A stretch of 5,338 bases of DNA from Clostridia bacterium (GCA_017390825.1 JAFPAK010000188.1:1-5338); one strand, 5' to 3'; shown: positions 1-5,227, counted from the stretch's first letter. Notes: generated from the letters alone by a model not told the origin. Numbers and translations are program-made.

Positions 1-2
1 AA

Positions 3-170
3 AAACGTCTTTCTGCCCTGACTGCTCCTGATGATGTTAAAAATCTTGAAAAGGAAGCAGAGCAAATCAAAAAGGAAAAAGAGGAAGCTATAATTTCCCA
101 GAACTTTGAAAAAGCGGCAGAACTTCGTGACCGCGAAAAGGAAATTGAGGAACAACTTAACAGCGGTTAA
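3..170 (+). CDS. 3' end of a ClpC-like / UVR-domain protein (5' part outside window)
   Basis: An open frame enters from the left edge and encodes 55 residues before TAA at 168-170. It begins KRLSALTAPDDVK and continues into a charged helical hairpin containing KEEAIISQNFEKAAELRDRE. This closely matches the linker (M/UVR) segment between the two AAA+ modules of ClpC, the Hsp100 unfoldase that feeds ClpP. It does not look like the UVR tail of UvrB or McsA, because the Leu-x-Ala-x-Thr-Ala-Pro lead-in is typical of ClpC. In ordinary ClpC a second AAA+ domain follows, but here the protein stops just after the UVR hairpin and nothing downstream in any + frame continues it. It may be a ClpC lacking its D2 module, a decayed clpC, or a short UVR adaptor-like protein. 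The family of the visible piece is well supported; the identity of the whole gene is uncertain. Confidence 0.7.
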   Translation, partial: KRLSALTAPDDVKNLEKEAEQIKKEKEEAIISQNFEKAAELRDREKEIEEQLNSG

Positions 171-196
171 ACTATTATGTTAAAGGAAGATATTAA

Positions 197-445
197 ATGA
201 AAAATCGAAAGTTTAAAATGTTACTTCATTGGCTTGTTTCTACGCTAATTTGTTTTGCATGTATATATTTAGCGGTGTTTTTCGGCGGCTGGAGACTCAT
301 TGTATCCGGCGATCCTATTTTACTCGAAATTGCAGTTTCAATAATTGTTGGATTTATAATGTGGATAATTTTTGAGCTTTCAAGAGCGCACGAATCAAAA
401 TTAAATGAACTTGAGAAGCGTATTGAAGAGCTGGAAAAGAAATAA
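197..445 (+). CDS. Small membrane protein, two TM helices plus C-terminal coiled coil
   Basis: This 82-residue protein starts at ATG 197 behind a clear AAAGGAAG ribosome site (183-190), 26 bases after the stop of the ClpC-like gene, so the two are probably cotranscribed. A short basic N-terminus (MKNRKFK) is followed by a hydrophobic helix at about residues 8-30, a short Gly/Asp/Pro-containing turn, and a second helix at about 41-60. The last 20 residues are strongly charged with heptad-like Leu/Ile spacing (LNELEKRIEELEKK) and predict a short cytoplasmic coiled coil. The topology suggests a helical hairpin with both ends in the cytoplasm. I do not recognise a named family, and no catalytic motif is visible. 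The reading frame, RBS and composition make it a credible gene. Function unknown. Confidence 0.75.
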   Translation: MKNRKFKMLLHWLVSTLICFACIYLAVFFGGWRLIVSGDPILLEIAVSIIVGFIMWIIFELSRAHESKLNELEKRIEELEKK

Positions 446-513
446 ATATATGAGATAAGCTGCTATTTTTGCAACTTGAACAAGTCAATGTATTGCACTT
501 CACACAAAAATTC

Positions 514-542
514 TTGACAAAACCATAAATTTATGATAATAT
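514..542 (+). promoter_or_regulatory. Promoter of the first T-box/lipoprotein unit
   Basis: A perfect -35 TTGACA lies at 514-519. The -10 is either TAATAT at 537-542 (17-base spacer, 4 of 6 matches) or GATAAT at 535-540 (15-base spacer, 5 of 6). Either places transcription start about 10-15 bases before the T-box Stem I at 562, as expected for a T-box leader. The same arrangement recurs before the second copy. Confidence 0.7.
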
Positions 543-561
543 ATAACATAATATATAGATA

Positions 562-816
562 AATGCGTTTGAGCAGAAAGAGTAGAGCAGAAAAGAGCCT
601 GCAGAGAGCTACCGGTCGGTGCAAGGTAGCGGCAAAGTCTGTTTGAAGTTCATTCTGCGAGCAGTGTATTGAAATTTATCAGTAGGTACAACGGGTGCGA
701 CCGTTACATCGCCGAGACTTTTAAGCCTTATAAGGTTTTAACCGCAAGGTTAATACGAAAGCAGAGTGGTACCGCGATTTATTCGTCCCTGTTGAAAAAC
801 GGGGGCGTTTTATTTT
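562..816 (+). promoter_or_regulatory. T-box riboswitch with a UUC (Phe) specifier
   Basis: This is a complete class I T-box leader, which binds uncharged tRNA and then favours an antiterminator over a terminator. Stem I base: AATGCGTT (562-569) pairs with the strand ending at 670. A kink-turn-like GA/GAG pair follows, then helix GCAGA/TCTGC. The specifier loop has the AGTA motif (581-584) opposite GAA (645-647), and its codon is TTC at 649-651 followed by A652, reading as Phe. The distal part contains GCTACC/GGTAGC (608-613/625-630) around the GGTGCAAG loop. A stem II-like AACGG/CCGTT (690-694/701-705) and stem III TTAACC-gcaa-GGTTAA (738-753) follow. The T-box sequence AGAGTGGTACCGCG is at 763-776; bulge UGGU (767-770) would pair with an ACCA tRNA end, which fits tRNA-Phe (A73). 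Controls the adjacent lipoprotein gene. Confidence 0.93.
784..816 (+). terminator. Regulated terminator of T-box 1
   Basis: Stem CGTCCCTG (784-791) pairs with CGGGGGCG (800-807), including G-U pairs, around an 8-base A-rich loop, and is followed by TTTTATTTT (808-816). The 5' arm CGTCCCT is also the 3' half of the antiterminator formed with the T-box sequence at 763-776. The two structures are therefore mutually exclusive, which is the core of the switch. Confidence 0.88.
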
Positions 817-824
817 AGAAATTT

Positions 825-830
825 GGAGGA
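825..830 (+). promoter_or_regulatory. RBS that fixes the GTG start at 838
   Basis: GGAGGA lies 7 bases before GTG 838. An in-frame TTG at 823 would extend the protein by five residues but overlaps the Shine-Dalgarno itself, so it cannot be the start used with this site. The paralogue has the same layout: GGAGGA 2236-2241, 7 bases, ATG 2249. Confidence 0.88.
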
Positions 831-837
831 ATTTAGC

Positions 838-1815
838 GTGAAAAAAATATTATCAATAGTTATGATCGTCGTAATGTTGTTTGCAGCGTGCTTTTCAATG
901 TCATCCTGCAGTGATGATGGCACTTTCACGGTTGGTATCGTTCAGCAGATGCCGCACGCTGCACTTGATTCGGCAACACAGGGCTTTAAGGATGCGCTTG
1001 AAGAGGCGCTCGGTGAAGATAAGGTTGAATTTATTTTCCAGAATGCACATGGCGAATCAACTGCCTGTACAACTATCGTCAACGATTTTGTAACAAAGAA
1101 TGTTGATCTTATTATGGCTAATGCCACAACTGCACTTCAAGCTGCTGCAAATGGTACGGCAACTATTCCCGTACTCGGCACATCTGTTACCGAATACGGT
1201 ACGGCACTTGATATTAAAGACTTTAACGGTCTTGTAGGCACAAATGTTTCGGGCACCTCTGACTTAGCTCCGCTCGATGAACAGGCTGCAATGCTGCTTG
1301 AATTATTCCCTGACACCAAGTCAGTCGGTATGCTTTATTGCTCGGCAGAACCGAATTCGGAATACCAGGTTAAAAAGGTTACAGAATACCTTGAACAAAA
1401 AGGCATTACCTGCACCAATTTCCCGTTTACAGATTCAAATGATGTAACCAGCGTTTCAAAGGCTGCAGCGGCTGCATCAGACGTGCTTTATATACCCACA
1501 GATAATACAGCAGCAACCTGCAAGGAAGCTATCAATAGTGCAGTTCTTCCCACAAAAACTCCAATTGTCGGCGGTGATGCAGGTATTTGCGGCGGATGTG
1601 GTGTTGCAACTCTTTGTATCGACTATTATGACCTCGGTGTAGCTACGGGCAAGATGGCAGCAAAGATACTGAATGGCGAAGAAAAGATCGAGGAGATGGA
1701 AATAGCTTATTCCGAAACCTTCTCGAAGGTTTATAACAAAACAAATTGCGAAGAACTCGGCATTGATACGGCAACACTCGAAGCAGCGGGGTATACAGCT
1801 ATTGCTGCGGAATAG
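838..1815 (+). CDS. ABC transporter substrate-binding lipoprotein 1 (TrpX-like, COG2984 type; predicted aromatic amino-acid receptor)
   Basis: 325 residues from GTG 838. The N-terminus is a lipoprotein signal peptide: MKK, a hydrophobic core, and lipobox MSSC with the predicted lipidated Cys at residue 24, so the mature protein is anchored outside the membrane. The mature part follows the PF04392 / TrpX plan: VGIVQQMPHAALDSA near 32-46, PVLGTSVTEYGTA near 111-123, GTNVSGTSDL near 134-143, GMLYCSAE near 164-171, PTDNTA near 220-225, and GICGGCGVATL then DYYDLG near 249-267. It captures the substrate and delivers it to the permease. It is transcribed alone from its own promoter under the UUC T-box, with no permease of its own directly behind it. 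It probably shares the permease and ATPase at 3311-5000. Phe (or another aromatic) as substrate is inferred from the riboswitch only. About 79% identical to the protein at 2249-3220. Confidence 0.92.
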   Translation: MKKILSIVMIVVMLFAACFSMSSCSDDGTFTVGIVQQMPHAALDSATQGFKDALEEALGEDKVEFIFQNAHGESTACTTIVNDFVTKNVDLIMANATTALQAAANGTATIPVLGTSVTEYGTALDIKDFNGLVGTNVSGTSDLAPLDEQAAMLLELFPDTKSVGMLYCSAEPNSEYQVKKVTEYLEQKGITCTNFPFTDSNDVTSVSKAAAAASDVLYIPTDNTAATCKEAINSAVLPTKTPIVGGDAGICGGCGVATLCIDYYDLGVATGKMAAKILNGEEKIEEMEIAYSETFSKVYNKTNCEELGIDTATLEAAGYTAIAAE

Positions 1816-1886
1816 CGGATAAAAACCGGTGATACCCCGTCTGCGCAATGACTGCAGATCATTTTCGCAAAAGTTACAAAAACCAC
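1816..1886 (+). other. Short spacer after lipoprotein 1 with a weak hairpin, no clear terminator
   Basis: After TAG at 1813-1815 the only structure I find is GCG-c-AATGA / TCATT-tt-CGC (1843-1868) around a 7-base loop. It has an internal bulge and is not followed by a U-tract. Transcripts of lipoprotein 1 may therefore end by another mechanism or run on into the second leader. Such read-through would still have to pass the Tyr T-box terminator at 2157-2184. Confidence 0.4.
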
Positions 1887-1915
1887 TTGACATAGTTAAA
1901 AAATACTGATAGAAT
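1887..1915 (+). promoter_or_regulatory. Promoter of the second T-box/lipoprotein/permease/ATPase operon
   Basis: TTGACA at 1887-1892, a 17-base spacer, and TAGAAT at 1910-1915 (one mismatch to consensus). Predicted start is near 1921-1924, about 10 bases before Stem I at 1934. It is stronger-looking than the promoter of unit 1. Confidence 0.8.
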
Positions 1916-1933
1916 AATCACATATATAAGATA

Positions 1934-2184
1934 AATGCGTTTGAGCAGAAAGAGTAGGGCAGAAAAGAGCCTGCAGAGAGCTGCCGGTTGGTGCAAGGCA
2001 GCGGCAAAGTCTGTTTGAAATACATTCTGCGAGCAGTGTATTGAATTTTACAGTAGGTACAACGGGTGCGACCGTTACATCGTTAAGACTTTTAGCCTTA
2101 TGAGGTATTGACCGCAAGGTCAGTACGAAAGCAGAGTGGTACCGCGAAATAAATTCGTCCCTGTTTGATTTGCAGGGACTTTTT
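1934..2184 (+). promoter_or_regulatory. T-box riboswitch with a UAC (Tyr) specifier
   Basis: A near copy of the leader at 562-816, in identical register (offset 1372 through Stem I). AATGCGTT 1934-1941 starts Stem I, AGTA is at 1953-1956, and GAA (2017-2019) precedes the specifier TAC at 2021-2023 followed by A2024. That codon is Tyr, where the first copy has TTC. The distal helix GCTGCC/GGCAGC (1980-1985/1997-2002) and stem III TGACC-gcaa-GGTCA both differ from copy 1 by paired changes (A-T to G-C), which supports the structure. The T-box sequence AGAGTGGTACCGCG is at 2133-2146; bulge UGGU (2137-2140) suits a tRNA with discriminator A, as expected for tRNA-Tyr. It controls the lipoprotein at 2249 and, through cotranscription, the permease and ATPase. 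Confidence 0.93.
2157..2184 (+). terminator. Regulated terminator of T-box 2
   Basis: A perfect 7-bp stem GTCCCTG (2157-2163) / CAGGGAC (2173-2179) with a 9-base loop and TTTTT (2180-2184). Its 5' arm doubles as the 3' half of the antiterminator. About 50 bases of unstructured-looking leader follow before the RBS, longer than in unit 1. Confidence 0.88.
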
Positions 2185-2248
2185 ATGTATATAGATCGTT
2201 CTACAGTTGGGATGATTGATATAAAACAAATTCTTGGAGGAAATAAAA

Positions 2249-3220
2249 ATGAAAAAAGTATTATCTATTATTATGGCAGTTGCAATGCTGTTCACAACAT
2301 GCTTTGCACTCTCATCCTGTGGTGACGATGGTAAATATACAGTAGGTATTTGCCAGCTTGTTACACACGATGCTCTTGACGCAGCAACACAGGGCTTTCA
2401 GGATGCTCTTGTTGATGCACTGGGCGAAGGCAATGTTGAGTTCATTAATCAGAATGCGCAGAATGATACAGCTGCTTGTACAACTATCATCAACGATTTT
2501 GTAACAAAGAAGGTTGACCTTATCATGGCAAACGCAACACCTGCTTTGCAGGCTGCTGCCAACGGTACTGCAACAATCCCCGTACTCGGCACATCTGTTA
2601 CCGAATACGGTACAGCGCTTGATATTAAGGACTTTGACGGACTTGTAGGTACAAATGTATCCGGTACATCTGACTTGGCTCCGCTCGATCAGCAGGCTGC
2701 TATGATACTTGAATTGTTCCCTGATGCAAAGACAGTTGGTATGCTTTACTGTTCAGCAGAGGCAAATTCAAAGTACCAGGTAAAGGTTATAAAAGAAGCT
2801 CTGGAAGCTAAAGGCGTTACCTGCACAGATTATCCGTTCTCAGACTCAAACGATGTTGCATCAGTTGCAAAGGCAGCTGCAGCAGCTTCGGATGTTATCT
2901 ATGTTCCGACTGATAATACTGCTGCTTCTTGCACAGAAGCTATCAACGGTGCGGTTCTTCCCACAAAGACTCCTATCGTTGCAGGTGAAGAGGGTATCTG
3001 CAAGGGCTGCGGTGTTGCAACACTTTCTATCAGCTACTATGATCTTGGCGTAGCTACCGGCAAGATGGCTGCTAAGATCCTCAAGGGCGAAGAAAAGGTT
3101 GAAGAGATGGAGATCGCTTATGCTGAAACCTTCACCAAGAAGTATAACAAAACTATCTGCGGTGAGCTTGGTATCGATACAGCAACTCTTGAAGCTGCAG
3201 GATATATCGCTATAGAATAG
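2249..3220 (+). CDS. ABC transporter substrate-binding lipoprotein 2 (TrpX-like, COG2984 type; predicted aromatic amino-acid receptor)
   Basis: 323 residues from ATG 2249, set by GGAGGA at 2236-2241; an upstream in-frame TTG at 2234 overlaps that site and is rejected. Signal peptide with lipobox LSSC, predicted lipidated Cys24. The mature protein aligns without gaps to the first lipoprotein (254 of 323 identical by hand) and shares its PF04392-type motifs, including TSVTEYGTA, SGTSDLAPLD, PTDNTA and YYDLGVATGKMAAKIL. Differences cluster at residues 35-41 (CQLVTHD versus VQQMPHA), 71-75, around 180-187 and 245-252; the first of these is at the likely pocket edge. It is first in the operon that also encodes the permease and ATPase and lies behind the UAC T-box, so Tyr is the best inferred ligand. 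Binding specificity cannot be proven from sequence. Confidence 0.93.
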   Translation: MKKVLSIIMAVAMLFTTCFALSSCGDDGKYTVGICQLVTHDALDAATQGFQDALVDALGEGNVEFINQNAQNDTAACTTIINDFVTKKVDLIMANATPALQAAANGTATIPVLGTSVTEYGTALDIKDFDGLVGTNVSGTSDLAPLDQQAAMILELFPDAKTVGMLYCSAEANSKYQVKVIKEALEAKGVTCTDYPFSDSNDVASVAKAAAAASDVIYVPTDNTAASCTEAINGAVLPTKTPIVAGEEGICKGCGVATLSISYYDLGVATGKMAAKILKGEEKVEEMEIAYAETFTKKYNKTICGELGIDTATLEAAGYIAIE

Positions 3221-3242
3221 TTTTTATAGGACACACATATAA

Positions 3243-3272
3243 AAGAAGTCCTTGCTTAGTCAAGGACTTCTT
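3243..3272 (+). promoter_or_regulatory. Intercistronic hairpin between lipoprotein 2 and permease
   Basis: A perfect 12-bp inverted repeat, AAGAAGTCCTTG (3243-3254) and CAAGGACTTCTT (3261-3272), with a 6-base loop. On the + strand there is no U-tract after it (CGTGGTAT follows), so it is unlikely to stop all transcription. It fits a 3' stabiliser or partial terminator that gives more receptor than permease/ATPase mRNA, which is common in binding-protein operons. Read on the - strand it is followed by a short T-run, but no - strand gene needs it. Confidence 0.7.
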
Positions 3273-3310
3273 CGTGGTATATATAATACATAAACGAAAG
3301 GTTTAGAGAA

Positions 3311-4213
3311 ATGTTTTTAAATTGGCTTGGAGCGCTTCCCGGTGCCGCTGCTCAGGGTATGATATGGGGCATTATGGCGATAGGCGTTTACCTTACTTTC
3401 AGAATTCTTGATGTTGCCGATCTTACGGTAGACGGTTCTATCTGTACCGGCGGTGCGGTATGCGCCGTGCTTGTTGCAAACAATGTGAATGTTTGGGTGG
3501 CAATGCTTGTCGCATTGCTTGCAGGCTTGATAGCAGGCTTATTAACAGGTATCATGCATAGCTATATGGGCATACCTGCAATTCTTGCAGGTATTCTGAC
3601 CCAACAGATGCTTTGGTCGGTAAACTTAAAAATTATGGGTAAGGCAAATGTTGCGCTGCCCAGCCGTAATTACAAGCTGCTGTTGGCATCTATTGATCCT
3701 ACAATGGCAATTGTTGTTTTGATTGGTGTTATAGTGGTTATTATTGCTGCGCTCTATTGGTTTTTCGGTACAGAGCTTGGTACATCTATCCGTTCGACCG
3801 GTAACAATATCAATATGAGCCGCGCGCAGGGTATCAATACCGATTTCACAAAGATACTCGGTCTTTCGCTTTCCAACGGTATAGTTGCTCTTTCCGGTGC
3901 ATTGCTTACACAATATCAGGGATTTGCAGATATCAATATGGGCAGAGGCGCTATCGTTATCGGCTTGGCAGCAGTTATTATTGGCGAAGCAGTAATATCA
4001 AGAATTTCGCAGAATATGGCTGTAAGACTTGTTGGAGTTATACTCGGCGGAGTTGTATATTACTTTGTATATCAGACCGTTATCTTCCTCGGTCTTGATG
4101 CCGATCTTTTGAAGATGCTTTCTGCAGTTGTAGTAGCAGTTTTCCTTGCAGTACCTTATTGGAAGAAAAATATCTTCTTTACAAAAGTGAAAGGAAGACG
4201 CACAAATGCTTGA
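3311..4213 (+). CDS. ABC transporter permease, branched-chain-type (TrpY-like, COG4120 type)
   Basis: 300 residues from ATG 3311, with GAAAGG at 3296-3301 as a somewhat distant RBS. Highly hydrophobic with roughly eight or nine membrane helices (about 12-32, 43-57, 61-81, 86-105, 132-152, 184-201, 213-231, 239-258, 264-283). The conserved cytoplasmic coupling loop GTELGTSIRSTGNN...SRAQGIN (153-176) is typical of the LivH/BPD_transp_2 (PF02653) permease class. The early DLTVDGS segment (37-43) is typical of the uncharacterised TrpY-like subgroup. It would form a homodimeric channel, since only one permease gene is present, with the ATPase on the inside and either lipoprotein outside. Its last codons overlap the ATPase start, which indicates translational coupling. 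It sits behind the Tyr T-box only. The transported substrate is inferred to be an aromatic amino acid. Confidence 0.92.
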   Translation: MFLNWLGALPGAAAQGMIWGIMAIGVYLTFRILDVADLTVDGSICTGGAVCAVLVANNVNVWVAMLVALLAGLIAGLLTGIMHSYMGIPAILAGILTQQMLWSVNLKIMGKANVALPSRNYKLLLASIDPTMAIVVLIGVIVVIIAALYWFFGTELGTSIRSTGNNINMSRAQGINTDFTKILGLSLSNGIVALSGALLTQYQGFADINMGRGAIVIGLAAVIIGEAVISRISQNMAVRLVGVILGGVVYYFVYQTVIFLGLDADLLKMLSAVVVAVFLAVPYWKKNIFFTKVKGRRTNA

Positions 4214-5000
4214 GATAAAGAATATTACTAAAACCTTTAATCCCGGCACCGTTAATGAAAAGGTGGCACTGAATGATTTGAGCTTGTCACTTAAAGACGG
4301 TGATTTTGTAACTGTTATCGGCGGTAACGGCGCCGGCAAATCAACATTGCTCAATGCGATTTCAGGCGCTTGGCGTCTTGACTGCGGCAGTGTTGTTATT
4401 GATGGCGTGAATATTACATCAATGCCAGAATATAAGCGTGCAAAGTTTCTCGGCAGAGTGTTTCAGGACCCAATGATGGGTACTGCCGCAGATATGCAGA
4501 TAGTTGAGAACCTTGCACTTGCGAAGCGCAGAGGTAAGCACAGAGGACTCGGCTGGGGCATCCGTGCTGCTGAAAAAGCGGAGTATAAGGAGTTGCTCGC
4601 AACATTAGGACTTGGACTTGAGGATCGTCTTACAACTAAGGTCGGTCTGTTGTCGGGCGGCCAGCGTCAGGCTATCACATTGCTTATGGCATCGCTTATC
4701 AAGCCTAAGCTGCTGCTTTTGGATGAGCATACGGCGGCGCTGGATCCGAAAACGGCTGCAAAGGTGCTTGAGCTTACCGATAAGATCGTTAATGAAAATA
4801 AGCTTACTACACTTATGATCACTCATAATATGAGGGATGCAATTGCTCACGGTAATCGACTTATTATGATGAACGAGGGTCGTATCATCGTTGATATCGA
4901 GGGCGAAGACAAGAAGAAGCTTACCGTTGAGGATCTTTTGGGGATGTTTGCAAAGGCAAGCGGCAAGGAGTTCGCAAACGACAGAGCAATGTTGTCTTAA
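4206..5000 (+). CDS. ABC transporter ATP-binding protein (TrpZ-like, COG1101 type)
   Basis: 264 residues from ATG 4206, 8 bases inside the permease gene, with AAGGAAG at 4191-4197 as RBS. All nucleotide-binding motifs are intact: Walker A GGNGAGKST (39-47), Q-loop Gln87 in VFQDP, signature LSGGQRQ (149-155), Walker B LLLLD with catalytic Glu174, D-loop LDP (179-181), and switch His207 in MITHNM. The LDEHTAALDP sequence around Walker B and the KITK-like N-terminus with GTVNEK are characteristic of the ATPases paired with TrpX/TrpY-type proteins. It would dimerise at the cytoplasmic face and power import. The C-terminal 40 residues are charged and carry no recognised regulatory domain. No second ATPase or permease is present, so both lipoproteins probably use this engine. 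Confidence 0.94.
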   Translation: MLEIKNITKTFNPGTVNEKVALNDLSLSLKDGDFVTVIGGNGAGKSTLLNAISGAWRLDCGSVVIDGVNITSMPEYKRAKFLGRVFQDPMMGTAADMQIVENLALAKRRGKHRGLGWGIRAAEKAEYKELLATLGLGLEDRLTTKVGLLSGGQRQAITLLMASLIKPKLLLLDEHTAALDPKTAAKVLELTDKIVNENKLTTLMITHNMRDAIAHGNRLIMMNEGRIIVDIEGEDKKKLTVEDLLGMFAKASGKEFANDRAMLS

Positions 5001-5012
5001 ATCAAATTTAGT

Positions 5013-5041
5013 AAAAGGAGGCACAAAGTGCCTCCTTTTTT
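5013..5041 (+). terminator. Rho-independent terminator of the transporter operon
   Basis: AAAAGGAGGCAC (5013-5024) pairs perfectly with GTGCCTCCTTTT (5028-5039) around an AAA loop, and a run of six T residues (5036-5041) forms the U-tract. It lies 12 bases after the ATPase stop. The A-run opposite the T-run could make it work in both directions. Confidence 0.95.
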
Positions 5042-5077
5042 CTTCTAAAAAATTTAGAAATTCTTTTAAAAAAGGGA

Positions 5078-5106
5078 TTGACAAGGGAGATATGTCGTGT
5101 TATAAT
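5078..5106 (+). promoter_or_regulatory. Consensus promoter for the leader ORF and metY-like gene
   Basis: A perfect -35 TTGACA (5078-5083), a 17-base spacer, and a perfect -10 TATAAT (5101-5106). Transcription should start near 5112-5115. So strong a promoter in front of a biosynthetic gene implies tight negative control, for which the adjoining palindrome and leader ORF are candidates. Confidence 0.92.
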
Positions 5107-5133
5107 AACACCAACCTACTAGATAGGTGTGTT
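5107..5133 (+). promoter_or_regulatory. Candidate repressor operator (inverted repeat over the start site)
   Basis: Two nested inverted repeats begin directly after the -10: AACAC...GTGTT (5107-5111/5129-5133) and ACCTA-ctaga-TAGGT (5114-5118/5124-5128). The position across the predicted transcription start is that of a classical repressor site. An Rrf2-family sulfur regulator (CymR/IscR-like) is a plausible owner given the downstream gene, but I cannot confirm this from sequence. An RNA hairpin at the 5' end of the transcript is the alternative. Confidence 0.6.
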
Positions 5134-5152
5134 AAACGAATAAGGCGATTCT

Positions 5153-5227
5153 ATGAAAAACTATTTTGAAAAACTCATCAGATCAAATTTCCGATTCGGA
5201 CGAATGTGTCGATGTATGTGCAAGTAA
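5153..5227 (+). CDS. Putative 24-residue Cys-rich leader peptide
   Basis: ATG 5153 opens a 24-codon frame ending at TAA 5225-5227, with a modest AAGG site at 5142-5145. The peptide is basic (MKNYFEKLIRSNFRFGR) and ends Met-Cys-Arg-Cys-Met-Cys-Lys, giving three Cys and two Met in the last seven residues. Three of its four Arg codons are CGA, usually a slow codon in Firmicutes. It lies between a strong promoter and an O-acetylhomoserine sulfhydrylase start 54 bases further on. That is the expected position and composition for a leader peptide whose translation senses Cys (and perhaps Met) supply. Too short for homology evidence; the call rests on composition, frame, RBS and context. Confidence 0.65.
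   Translation: MKNYFEKLIRSNFRFGRMCRCMCK

Larger units (their letters stand above)
562..3220 (+). repeat. Tandem duplication of a T-box plus lipoprotein unit
   Basis: Unit A (562-1815) and unit B (1934-3220) repeat the same order of Stem I, stem II/III, T-box, terminator, RBS and lipoprotein gene. The leaders stay in register by 1372 bases through Stem I and 1370 at the T-box. The coding parts align without gaps. Divergence in proteins and leaders shows it is an old, selected duplication and not an assembly artefact. Confidence 0.88.

Noticed and set aside
470..497. Inverted repeat TGCAA...TTGCA after the small membrane protein as a terminator
   Set aside because: Only 5 bp, with a long asymmetric interior and no T-run.
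649..651. Tryptophan specifier, as expected from TrpXYZ homology
   Set aside because: No UGG codon occurs in the specifier register of either leader, and the UGGU bulge calls for discriminator A, whereas bacterial tRNA-Trp usually has G.
823..837. Five-residue N-terminal extension from TTG 823 (and likewise TTG 2234) of the lipoproteins
   Set aside because: The extension overlaps the Shine-Dalgarno sequence and would add acidic residues before the signal peptide. GTG 838 and ATG 2249 have correct 7-base spacing.
1843..1868. Hairpin after lipoprotein 1 as a rho-independent terminator
   Set aside because: It has an internal mismatch and no U-tract, so it is kept only as a weak structure.
1477..1893. 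Long open frame on the - strand across the end of lipoprotein 1
   Set aside because: It lies antisense to a well-supported gene, has no RBS or recognisable domain, and has Cys/Ile-rich composition typical of a shadow frame.
4605..5084. Open frame on the - strand opposite the ATPase and its terminator
   Set aside because: It runs through the terminator hairpin and is antisense to conserved ATPase motifs. It has no protein-like motif.
4891..5169. + strand open frame spanning the end of the ATPase, the terminator and the metY promoter
   Set aside because: It would be interrupted by a strong terminator and a promoter, has no RBS, and overlaps the ATPase in another frame.
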